Source of the DNA: Discostella pseudostelligera
Lineage: Eukaryota > Bacillariophyta > Thalassiosirophyceae > Thalassiosirales > Thalassiosiraceae
Direction: 5' to 3'
Length of the DNA stretch: 17,874 nt
NCBI GenBank assembly: GCA_036940085.1
Contig: JALLBK010000227.1
Span: forward strand, 1-17,874
Notes under the pieces: generated by a model
The model's input: only the letters and a program-made list of their open reading frames with translations
Database searches by the model: none
Told to the model about the DNA's origin: nothing
Part shown: in pieces, positions 1 to 8,293 of the stretch
How positions within the stretch are numbered: position 1 is the stretch's first letter
How the letters are laid out: each line of letters starts with the position of its first letter
Position numbers and translations under genes: made by a program

Positions 1-3000
1 TGATTCCCATGTCGTATGGAACCATCATGGGAGGTACTTGCACTCTCATTGGTACCTCTACCAACTTGGTCATCTCGGGTTTGCTAGAAGACAAGTATGG
101 AGTCGGAATGAGCATATTTGATGTCACACCGTATGGCGTCCCTGTCGCCATTATGGGTATTGCCTACATGCTCATCTTTGGTCCAATGCTTCTTCCTGGT
201 GGGTAAAGCGGAAGCGGTGAATCTCCTTTCGACGGAGATGAGATTTTGCTTGGAGCTTGCATAACATCGTGGTCTCCCGCAGCGGGTAGGTCTGTCAAAC
301 GGAGTGGGCTGCGAGATACAGGTGGTCTATATTTGGTGAGCGTCCGTCATGCTGCTACGGGCAACATCCATTGTGCGGTTGGATCAGAGTTCGTATTGAC
401 TGTCAATGATATTGTCTATTTCTTGGGACTCATTGAAGGCTTTGGCAAATTTTGCCACGAGCATGGTCTGGAACTCATAACGAATGAGTCTTTGGAGGCG
501 GGGACTGTTCCTCAAGATTTCATTGACGAAGCAGCCACATCTCCATTGATGTTTTCCTCGGAGGACAATTGCGACGTAAAAGGATCGTTTTCCTTGTCGG
601 ATGACGAAGAGAGTCTTCGTCCCATCAATCTCATGACAGGTACGAATCGAATGACACTTGGTTCTCTCAGTCTGTGAGTGCACACTCATCTCTCGCGTTT
701 TATGCTTTAATACTTGTTTCAGACATTATCCAAGGTATTGCTCCAGTCAAATCTATGAAGCTCAACAAAAATAATTATCTCAGATTGTCATTGTTGCTGA
801 TAATCGCAGCAGTAGTCGCCTCGTGCTAATTGGAGTCAATGCGAGGGACCGTCCTGGCTTACTGCTCGACATTTCGAAGTGCCTCCTTTGACTAAATTTA
901 CAACAACACTGCACGGAAGCCATTGTTCTTGAGGAGCAATCAATTTCAGTTTGGAGATGCACCTACATGGATAATGAGGAAGCTGACGCGGAAGAAATTT
1001 CCGCTCTGTTGAGTGTAAGAGCGCCGAGAGATCGTTTGCAATGTTTAGAGTATTCATTGGCTAATGACTGTTTGTACATTCTGCTTCAGGTGATTCTCAA
1101 GGACAACAGTGGCGTTGCGGTGCTTAAGAAGGAAGGATTGAAGGTCCTTTGAGCCAGGGTCACGAAAAACTCCCGCCTCGTTGACCGAACAGCTGTCCAT
1201 GTGCAGTTTCGTGAAACTTACAAAGCAGCAATCGCAGCAGTGCAGCAAGGTGGAAAGAATGCTACCCAGCCTTTGTCAACTTTAACGTTTGGTGCTAGCG
1301 ATGTCTTGGTTCTAGTGAGTGATGACTGTCCACTTTTGTCTAAACCGGTGGCAGCAACGTCAAGAAGAACTTTGATGTCCTCGTTGTCTGTCAGGTCCAA
1401 AAGTCCAATGACGGTTGATATCGAGGTTTGTAAATCTTGCATCAATGGCTTTGTCAGCAAAAGATGGAGTCTCATTAATTTTTTTGTAACATATTATTTA
1501 CCAACAGGCCGGAGGAAGCAACAGCGATGAAGCTGCAGAGGCTGTTCGTAGGGATCTTAAAGTCATATCAAACGGAATGGATGGCAGCAGCAGCAGTGCG
1601 CCTGAATCCAAGGAATTCCTTGTGGCTATGCGCATCGCACCCAAAGCACTCCTCGTCGGGAAGAGCATTGAGGAGAATGGTATCACCAGAGTTCCGGGAG
1701 TCTACGTTGTTGGTATTGAGCAACCTATTGCCCAATTTCCATCGAGTATTGAAAATCAGCTACATAATGAGGGCCACGTGTACAGCACCATTGATCCAGA
1801 TGAGCCGCTGCAGGAAGGTGACATTCTTTGGTTTGCTGGCGATGCTTCCTCGGTCGGCGACCTTCGAAAGATTCCGGGCCTTGAATCACCCGAAGAGGGT
1901 GAAATCAAACAAATGAATGTGAATGTTCACAATCTTGTTCTGATTCAGGCAGTTGTAGCCAGGTCTGGGCCACTTGTAGGCAAGACAGTCCGAGAGGCTG
2001 CTTTCCGCACAAAGTATGGCGCTGCAGTTATTTCTGTTCATCGTGAAGGTCATCGTATTCATGAGCATCCCGGTAACATCAAACTTCATGCAGGTGATGT
2101 GCTCCTACTTGAAGCTGGGCCTACCTTTATCAAGAAAAGTGCAAACAGTGACCATGCTTTTGCACTCATGGCAGAGGTCAAAGACTCCGCTCCGCCTCGT
2201 ATGAAATATCTTATTCCGGCCGTGCTTCTAATGGTGGCCATGCTGGCTGTATCTGGATTTGATTTTGAGTCTGCCTCTCTGTTGATTTGCGCGACATTTG
2301 CGGGGATTATCATGGTGGCAATAGGCCTCCTCTTGCCTCAGGAGGCACAAGACACAATTGATTGGTCGTTGTACGTCGCCATTGCGTGTTCCTTCGGGAT
2401 CAGCAATGCTCTCACAAACTCTGGTTTGGCTGAGGTATTAGCAAACTTTCTCATCACCGTTGGAGAAGGTTCTGGACTTGGAGGTGAGTATGCTGATATG
2501 AATATAATATTATTAGATCATTTGCGGATTGTCATGTGGCTCAATTGCACCGGAATTGTGTTTTGCTTGGGATCACAGAGGCTGGTCTATATGGAGCAGT
2601 ATACTTTGCAACAGCTGCGATCAGTTCCTTCGTAACCAACAATGCAGCCGCTGCTCTCATGTTCCTGATCGCCATTGGTGCTGCTGATACCGCTGGGGTG
2701 GACTTGAAGATGATGAGTTATGCTTTGATGCTTGGCGCGTCAGACTTCTCTACTCCATTTGGATACCAGACAAATCTGATGGTGTACGGTCCAGGAGGTT
2801 ACAAGGTATGATGACCTTTTGTTGCGCCCTTTGCCCGCTTAGCATGATGTGATATGTAACACTAAACCTTGCGACTGTGGATTGTCATGATTCAATACAG
2901 ACCACTGATTATCTCAAGATAGGCACCCCATTTCAAATCACCCTTTGGTTGACCAGTACATGGGTCTTGTCGACGTCGTCAGCGTGGTATGTCAACGTGG

Positions 3001-3167
3001 GTATTACGGTCGTAATTCTGGGTTTAAAGAAGGTGGTGGTCAGAATGGTCTCGTGGAGAGGCCCACTGACAAAGATTCAGATGCGAACTTTAATGAATTT
3101 GTATCGTCTATCTACAACACTGCTCCAGCGAAATAAAAAGGCCTCTATTCGCAGTTTCGGAAGATAA
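1..3167 (+). pseudogene. SLC13/SAC1-like permease with TrkA_C and ACT-like domains, copy A: 5'-truncated by the window and broken
   Basis: This is a paralogue of the intact gene at 8950-12740, and it enters the window just before the first substrate-site motif (GTSTN, about 51-65). Reading by homology gives coding blocks 1-639, about 723-1425, 1508-2483, 2579-2805 and 2901-3167. The introns 1426-1507 (82 nt), 2484-2578 (95 nt) and 2806-2900 (95 nt) have GT..AG ends and restore frame exactly. Domain order matches copy B: end of the first half-transporter, TrkA_C 1, ACT-like segment with DRPGLLLD (about 847-870), TrkA_C 2-4, then the second half with NNAAAA and GYQTN motifs. Three in-frame stops interrupt it: TAA at 204-206, TGA at 889-891 and TGA at 1150-1152. 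Homology to copy B continues on both sides of each. The 640-780 region also needs either a 1-nt frameshift or a longer intron (576-783). A further frameshift near 3025 would give a more natural C-terminus ending at 3136. The part from 1508 to 2805 is well preserved, so the decay looks recent. A split functional 3' product cannot be excluded. Confidence 0.85.
2806..2900 (+). other. Last intron of copy A, nearly identical to the last intron of copy B
   Basis: GT..AG intron, 95 nt, phase 0, between the codons for GGYK and TTDYL. Its counterpart in copy B is 12471-12560 (90 nt, phase 0, same position). From the TGCCCGCTT block to the CAATACAG acceptor the two differ at only about four bases plus one 4-nt indel. 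Flanking coding sequence away from the junction is much less alike. It is the only intron position shared by the two copies. Confidence 0.85.
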
Positions 3168-3730
3168 CTCGGCTTCAAACGGGGTAGGCTAGCATCTTCC
3201 ACAATTTTGACTTTTTAATGCCTGTGCAAAGCTGTGCAATAAGTATTGATCTGCGGTTCCAATTTGTCTTGACTAAAGTAGGATTAAATCCTAGAATTTT
3301 TAGTGTTCTGTCCGACAAGTGAAAAATACCGTGTGCTCATAGTAGATTTCTACCCCTGCTTTGCAACTAGGCACCCCAACAATCATGACAAAGAATTTAA
3401 TCGACCTGATTCCCCCTTCCGGCGACCGGCAATTCAGCACAGTGGTGTCAATTTTTTTGATGGAGTCCTCATGTAGTTGCGGTGAGTTCAAATCAGCTCG
3501 GAAGATTTGTTGTCCGCATTGTTGACGTACCGTCGCCATGAAGACGATTTCGAATAAGGGGAGTATTGTAACAGATGGTAGCATGCGTCGATTGCAAGAC
3601 TTTACTCCGTCTCGGAACTCCAAAAAGGGGCTGATTGCTCAAACTGAAGTGCCGAGTGTCGGCTGAGCTTACGATAGATCAGGTTGTGCAATAGGTATCA
3701 AATATCAAACACATCTGCAATCAATCCTAT
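3168..3730. other. Intergenic, between convergent 3' ends of copy A and bioA
   Basis: These 563 bases separate the last codon of the permease relic from the stop codon of the minus-strand aminotransferase gene. A 107-codon minus-strand open frame (3300-3623) lies here, but it has no recognisable domain and no obvious link to a neighbour. I see no RNA gene and no clear repeat. The stretch should hold two 3' UTRs and polyadenylation sites, which I cannot place. Confidence 0.6.
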
Positions 3731-5530
3731 CTATTTCAAACCCGATGCAACCGCAAGCATCGCATTTCCGATCTTCTTAACATGCTCATCCTGTAGACCC
3801 TCACAGTTGAACGGAGGCATTGTGTACAACAGTTTTCCAAAAGGACGCAACCATACGCCCATGCCAATCAATTGGTTTTGCACTTGTACCATCTTCTCCC
3901 GATCCAATGGTTGACGGAGCTCGCACACTCCAATAGCACCGAGTACTCGAACTTCTTTCACGACGGACTCCAACTCAGCCAAGGGCGATAAGCTATCAAT
4001 TAATTTTCGTTCGACATTGCGTACACGTTCTTCCCATGGTGAATGAATCAGCAAATCCATTGAAGCCGAAGAGATGGCACACGCAAGTGGATTAGCCATA
4101 AACGTCGGACCGTGCATAAATACACCTCCTCTCTCGGATATACCACGTGCTACCTCATTGGTTGTTAATGTTGCTCCCATTGTCATGTATCCTCCCGTGA
4201 GTGCCTTCCCGAGGCACAGTATGTCTGGATATATTCTAACGCTTACTCGTGTAGTACAGTTCTGTGCGTCAGTCGAGTGGTTCACGTCCTTCTCGTCATC
4301 TTCATCACCGACGTAGCCATACAATGATGACCAGGGTCGATACGATCCTCCATTCTTTCCACAATTGTGCCATCCAGCGAACAATGTCCCCGTTCTACCG
4401 AATCCGGTAGCAATCTCATCAAATATCAATAATATACCATGATCATCGCACAATTCACGCATACGTTTCAGAACAATGGGATGATAAAATTTCATTCCTC
4501 CCGCTCCTTGTACAATTGGTTCGACAATCATTGCTGCAATACTATCCTTGTGCTTCAGTACTGCCTCCTCCAATCCATTCAATGTCGAGATGGCATCCTC
4601 AGCCCGTGGTCCAATGGGATTAGGCACAAAGTATTGATGTCGTACCGCCCCCTCACCAAAATAGGTATCTCTCATACCATTGTCAGGATCACATACGCTC
4701 ATGGCACCTAATGTATCACCGTGATACCCTCCTCGTAATGCTAGGAACTTGTTCTTGTGAGAGTGTCCTAATTGGGATGACCAGTATTGCATTGCCATTT
4801 TCATGGCAACTTCGATGGAGATACTGCCGGAATCGGAGAAGAAGACTTTGGTTAATTGGTAGTGATGTTGCATTTTGTCCAAGTCTAGCGAAGAAGAGTT
4901 TAAGAAATCATCATCGGCATTGGAGTAGTAATCAGAATTGTTGTTGTCGTCAATGGTATTGTCGATACGATCATGTTGCTGTTGTTGTTGTTTTTGTTGT
5001 GATGAATAATACTCGTCTCCATTCACCAATTTCAACAAGCGTGCCGCCAAGCCCACCGCAGGTCGATGCGACAATCCACCAAACATGACATGGCTCATAT
5101 ATTCGATTGCCTGAGTCTGTAGAGCGTTGTCTAAATAAGGATGTCGATAGCCATGCATTGCCGCCCACCAACTGGACATGCCGTCGATGACTTGTTTGCC
5201 ATTGTGGAGTTGGAGATGAATGCCACGAGCAGATTGAATGAGGTGGGTTGGGATGGGAGATGTCATGGAAGTGTAGGGATGTAGGACGTGATGTTTGTCG
5301 ATGTGCAGTAAGAGCTGTTCATGCTGCTGTTGCTGCTGCGACACTGTCGATGAAGCAGCAGCGTCATCGTCATCGACGGCGGTGGGAGCAGAGGGTGACG
5401 GTATAGACGACGCTTTGGCAACACGATGACGAATCTGAGAATGACAATGCGGTAGAGCAACCAGCGAGTTAAGTGGCTTCCTCGTCGCCGCCGCGACGAA
5501 GCGCTGCTGGGCAATGATCATGGTCTTCAT
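3731..5530 (-). CDS. bioA: Adenosylmethionine-8-amino-7-oxononanoate (DAPA) aminotransferase
   Basis: PLP-dependent class III aminotransferase that makes 7,8-diaminopelargonate from KAPA using S-adenosylmethionine, the second-to-last step but one of biotin synthesis. The 599-aa reading has no intron. Visible hallmarks: HPYTSM (residues 84-89), GMSSWWAAMHGY (117-128), the GGYHGDT loop (267-273), DEIATGFGRTG (371-381) with Asp371 expected to contact the PLP nitrogen, LGKALTGG with the Schiff-base Lys442, HGPTFMANPLA (473-483), and RPFGKLLYTMPP near the end. The first 40 residues (MKTMIIAQQRFVAAATRKPL) are basic, hydroxylated and acid-free, like a mitochondrial presequence, which fits plant and fungal BioA location. 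The frame is open for 36 more codons upstream, to 5638, but the start at 5530 gives the presequence directly. Two inserts are unusual: a Gln/Asn/Asp-rich loop (171-222) and an acidic loop (391-432). No BIO3 (dethiobiotin synthetase) domain is attached. The 5' end faces the proteasome-like gene across a short shared promoter. Confidence 0.95.
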   Translation of the reverse strand: MKTMIIAQQRFVAAATRKPLNSLVALPHCHSQIRHRVAKASSIPSPSAPTAVDDDDAAASSTVSQQQQQHEQLLLHIDKHHVLHPYTSMTSPIPTHLIQSARGIHLQLHNGKQVIDGMSSWWAAMHGYRHPYLDNALQTQAIEYMSHVMFGGLSHRPAVGLAARLLKLVNGDEYYSSQQKQQQQQHDRIDNTIDDNNNSDYYSNADDDFLNSSSLDLDKMQHHYQLTKVFFSDSGSISIEVAMKMAMQYWSSQLGHSHKNKFLALRGGYHGDTLGAMSVCDPDNGMRDTYFGEGAVRHQYFVPNPIGPRAEDAISTLNGLEEAVLKHKDSIAAMIVEPIVQGAGGMKFYHPIVLKRMRELCDDHGILLIFDEIATGFGRTGTLFAGWHNCGKNGGSYRPWSSLYGYVGDEDDEKDVNHSTDAQNCTTRVSVRIYPDILCLGKALTGGYMTMGATLTTNEVARGISERGGVFMHGPTFMANPLACAISSASMDLLIHSPWEERVRNVERKLIDSLSPLAELESVVKEVRVLGAIGVCELRQPLDREKMVQVQNQLIGMGVWLRPFGKLLYTMPPFNCEGLQDEHVKKIGNAMLAVASGLK

Positions 5531-5674
5531 GGTATCGTATGATGATGGTGCATGCCGAATGCCGATGCGGGCGATGCGATGGCTTGAATGAACTTTGATC
5601 TGGAGATTTTCATTTTGGCGGGAAGCTTCACCCAACACTCACCGCGCGCGCACAAAAATAATGGCGGGAAGCCA
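5531..5674. promoter_or_regulatory. Divergent promoter of bioA and the proteasome-alpha-like gene
   Basis: The two genes start back to back, about 144 bp apart if the plus-strand start at 5675 is right. Two E2F-like motifs lie here: TTTTGGCGGGAAG at 5613-5625 and ATGGCGGGAAG at 5661-5671. A short GTCGA pentamer run follows at about 5677-5700. No TATA box is evident. E2F binding is inferred from the core motif only. Confidence 0.45.
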
Positions 5675-7486
5675 ATGTCGAGTCGAGTCGAGTTGAGTCG
5701 AATGGCATACCGCCATGGCCTTGCCTTGGCCTTGGCACTTGGCACCAGCACTATGAACTGCCGCCGCCGCATCCCGATGCCCAAGCAAGAGACGATGATG
5801 CCGATGCCGATGCCGCCTCATCACCATCACCACCAGTCGGTGGCTTCGTCATGGCAATGTCGACGGCGCTGTTCACTGGCGAGGTCATCCGTCCCGCTGT
5901 TGTTCGCGATCATGCTCCTCTGCTGCCGCCATCAACAACAACAACAGAATCAGCACACGTTTCGGAATGTCGTCCTCGCCATTGACATCGACCGCCGGAT
6001 TATGATGTACACTCGCAATCATCATGATCGTCATCATACTTCCTACCACCGTCAAAATCACCACCCTAGTGTAAATCGAAATTATTGGGATCATGGCTAT
6101 ATCATCCGTTATTGTTTCGGAAGTCGATGGTACCCCAATGAGGCACCATCGTCGTCATCACCTGTTATATCATCGGCATCAACTTCCTCTCCTTCAGATG
6201 AATTTCCATTGCTTGGATGGCGTGGTGGTGATGGAGGAGCAGGAGGATGCAACAACATTTATTGCGATGATAATGGTGCAAGACAATCTTCCTCTTCGTC
6301 TTCCACTGCATCCCTAACAACAGCATCATCATCATCATCATCTGCTTCTGTCAGCAACAGCAACAACATCAACAGAAGCAACAACAACGATCCATACGAA
6401 TACATTCCAATCACAGCATTAAATGACTACGGTCGCTCCGATCAATTGCAATATGCATCAATGTCCTCGTCGAAATTTGGTGTACCATTAGTGGCATGCA
6501 TTTGTTCTTCGCATCCGCAACCAACACAACTGCAACCACATCATTACCAAGATCATCATCAACTTCATGATACAATAATTGTGTGCTCACTCCAACGTCG
6601 TCATCGAAGGGATGGAGTGGTCCCAACAACAACCGTGGGTGGTGGATTAGTTCGACAACTTGTGACGAGAGATGATGTGGATGCGGCTGTTGACATTACT
6701 GCCATAATTAACAACAAGAATGACATTGATGAAGGTGACAAAAGCGGTGCTACCAAAGATAATGATACCGGATCAACAATGACGGCAATGGCAACAATGA
6801 CATCAACGAAAATAATTCCAAAGTCTCCTCGCGCACTCCTACATACAGCCATGGTCGTTTCCGGAATTCGATCCGATGCCGACTACCTATCCGACCGACT
6901 GCGTTCTCACGCCGTTAAGCATTGGTTTCGATACGATACTTCTCCATCATCGAATACTATGGCAGAGATGGTGCGGGATGTCATGCTGGACTTTTTGGGA
7001 TTTGACCGTGGTGAGGAAGTGAGGAGTGCACAGATATCGGGGGGAATCGGCAGTGCCGCGCCGAGCTACAATGGTGGTGGAGGAGACGACGATGAAAATG
7101 GCAATGATGCTCGAGCTGGTAGGCCACTGGGTGTCTCTGTCTTCCTTCTGGGAGGATTGGACAGTGTCAGACATGGAGATGGGGGAGCCGAGATCACGTC
7201 GATCGAAGCGGATGGATCGTCTCGAACCTATGTAGCACGTGCCATGGGAGTAGGATCACAATATGCAAACGAGAAATTGTCGCATCACTGGAGAAAGAAC
7301 ATGAGTGTCGACGAAGCAAAGGACATGATGAGAAGTATAATGAAAGATGTCGCGAGGGAGGTGGGTTGGTTTCCTAGTGCTGAAGATGAAGTGGATTGCC
7401 GTGGTGGCTACGAAGAAGGACAGTGGACCATGGTATGCGAGATTGTCACATCAAATGGGGTCGACGTTGATCTCTTGACAATGTAG
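5675..7486 (+). CDS. Divergent proteasome alpha-type subunit-like protein (closest in feel to alpha5)
   Basis: One uninterrupted frame is open from 5588 to 7486 (632 codons). Numbering below is from 5588. The C-terminal third follows the Ntn-hydrolase fold of 20S alpha subunits: TAMVVSGIRSDADYLSDRLR (420-439), the KHWFRYDTSPS strand (444-454), GRPLGVSVFLLGGLD (511-525), an EADGSSRTYVARAMG block (540-554), and MSVDEAKDMM (572-581). An N-terminal counterpart of the alpha signature appears as YGRSDQLQYA (281-290), followed by TIIVCSLQRR (329-338) where canonical subunits have the strand ending in a basic pair. Between these lie insertions rich in Ser, Asn, His and Asp (such as 231-268 and 310-328). 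Before the fold is a long N-terminal region with Met/Pro/His runs and a short hydrophobic stretch (SVPLLFAIMLLCC, 101-113) that could be a signal or anchor. Canonical subunits are about 240-260 aa. The start is unsettled: in-frame ATGs occur at 5588, 5675, 5702, 5753 and later. I chose 5675 because it lies beyond the upstream GGCGGGAA motifs. Incorporation into a proteasome is not shown. Confidence 0.65.
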   Translation: MSSRVELSRMAYRHGLALALALGTSTMNCRRRIPMPKQETMMPMPMPPHHHHHQSVASSWQCRRRCSLARSSVPLLFAIMLLCCRHQQQQQNQHTFRNVVLAIDIDRRIMMYTRNHHDRHHTSYHRQNHHPSVNRNYWDHGYIIRYCFGSRWYPNEAPSSSSPVISSASTSSPSDEFPLLGWRGGDGGAGGCNNIYCDDNGARQSSSSSSTASLTTASSSSSSASVSNSNNINRSNNNDPYEYIPITALNDYGRSDQLQYASMSSSKFGVPLVACICSSHPQPTQLQPHHYQDHHQLHDTIIVCSLQRRHRRDGVVPTTTVGGGLVRQLVTRDDVDAAVDITAIINNKNDIDEGDKSGATKDNDTGSTMTAMATMTSTKIIPKSPRALLHTAMVVSGIRSDADYLSDRLRSHAVKHWFRYDTSPSSNTMAEMVRDVMLDFLGFDRGEEVRSAQISGGIGSAAPSYNGGGGDDDENGNDARAGRPLGVSVFLLGGLDSVRHGDGGAEITSIEADGSSRTYVARAMGVGSQYANEKLSHHWRKNMSVDEAKDMMRSIMKDVAREVGWFPSAEDEVDCRGGYEEGQWTMVCEIVTSNGVDVDLLTM

Positions 7487-7666
7487 ATCCATATAATTTG
7501 CAAAAATATGCACTTCTACAACTGAAATTTATTATCATGCTGCCTTCGCTTCATCCCCTACCCTTCCTAGATTGATCAATGCTCCCCCACCACCAACACT
7601 AACAACGCCCCAAACAGTACTGTATGCACTTTCACCGAAAACACTTATACCCTCGGTAAGGCGAAC
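7487..7666. other. Short intergenic spacer between convergent genes
   Basis: 180 bases between the stop codons of the proteasome-like gene and the MYCBP homologue. It is rich in C runs on the plus strand and carries no gene or clear hairpin. It must contain both 3' ends. Confidence 0.5.
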
Positions 7667-7903
7667 CTATGTCGATGGAGATGATGATTGTTGTTGTTGT
7701 TTTTGTTGCTGCTCTTGACTCTGATTCTGACTTCGGATCTTCTTAGCCTCCTCCCTCGAATGTTTCAAATTCGACCGTAATGTTTCGATAGTCTTGTTCA
7801 ATTCCTTCACCTGATTCTTCAATTCCTTATTCTCTTTTCGTAATTTGTCATTTTCCTGCAGCTGTTGCAAATGCTGTTGTTGTTGTTGTTGTTGTTGTTG
7901 TTG

Positions 7904-7936
<33 letters not shown>

Positions 7937-8293
7937 ACGATGACGATGACTCGATGATGAAGATGCATGATTTGCCACACCATCGCCATCGCCGCCGGAA
8001 CTGCCACCACTATTGCCACCACCACTACCACCAATATACTTTTTAATATAATCTGTCGACTCTAAAGGACGCTCATTTTCTTCATACAACCCAACGAGGA
8101 CGGATGTCAATGAATCAATCGCACCCGATCGTTCGAGGTACCTTCGAAATTCCTCCTTTTTGGATTCGGCAGACTTTCATAAAAAACATAAACAAGAGAA
8201 ATGGAGGATTATTGTAGTAATCGAATCATTAGATCTGTCAATGAGTGTACTGATCATGAAGGTAGAGACATAATGACTTACATGATACGACAT
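7667..8293 (-). CDS. MYCBP: MYCBP (AMY-1) homologue with polyglutamine insert, two exons
   Basis: Joining minus-strand exon 1 (8293-8282, four codons) to exon 2 (8173-7667) across a 108-nt intron (8281-8174, GTAAGT...AG, phase 0) gives a 172-aa protein. It begins MSYHSAESKKEEFRRYLERS and continues with the family core SVLVGLYEENERP (28-40). This lines up end to end with animal MYCBP. A Gly/Ser-rich linker (52-79), a basic HRHR and a run of 21 Gln (84-104) are inserted before the conserved C-terminal coiled coil (about 107-152, LRKENKELKNQVKEL). Family members are about 100 aa, so the extra length is the insert plus a Gln/Ser tail. In animals the protein binds c-Myc and A-kinase anchoring proteins. 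In Chlamydomonas the homologue (FAP174) is a radial-spoke component of flagella, the more likely context here, though this is inference. The frame is open upstream to 8368, so a 25-residue longer N-terminus is possible. It is divergently placed to permease copy B. Confidence 0.9.
7874..7936 (-). repeat. Trinucleotide tract coding polyglutamine in the MYCBP homologue
   Basis: 63 bases encode 21 consecutive Gln. On the coding strand the order is nine CAG, then CAA, CAG, nine CAA and one CAG. The pure nine-unit CAG part is a likely length-polymorphic microsatellite. Confidence 0.95.

Noticed and set aside
199..237. A 39-nt intron removing the TAA at 204 in copy A
   Set aside because: GTGGGT..AG at 199-237 does keep frame, but it is far shorter than every other intron here and would delete a linker that copy B retains. 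A nonsense mutation is simpler.
889..1152. TGA recoding (selenocysteine or a variant genetic code) in copy A
   Set aside because: The aligned residues are Arg, not Cys, other genes in the window end normally in TGA (such as the spondin-like gene), and no SECIS-like structure was seen.
3300..3623. 107-codon minus-strand open frame between copy A and bioA
   Set aside because: No recognisable domain, no signal peptide and an ordinary length for chance. It lies in the expected 3' UTR region.
5263..5514. Open frames antisense to bioA and the other conserved genes
   Set aside because: They overlap well-supported coding sequence and are shadows of it.
5588..5674. Start of the proteasome-like gene at the first in-frame ATG (5588)
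   Set aside because: It would place the GGCGGGAA motifs inside the coding region and leave only 57 bp to the bioA start. Later ATGs are at least as good. The true start remains open.
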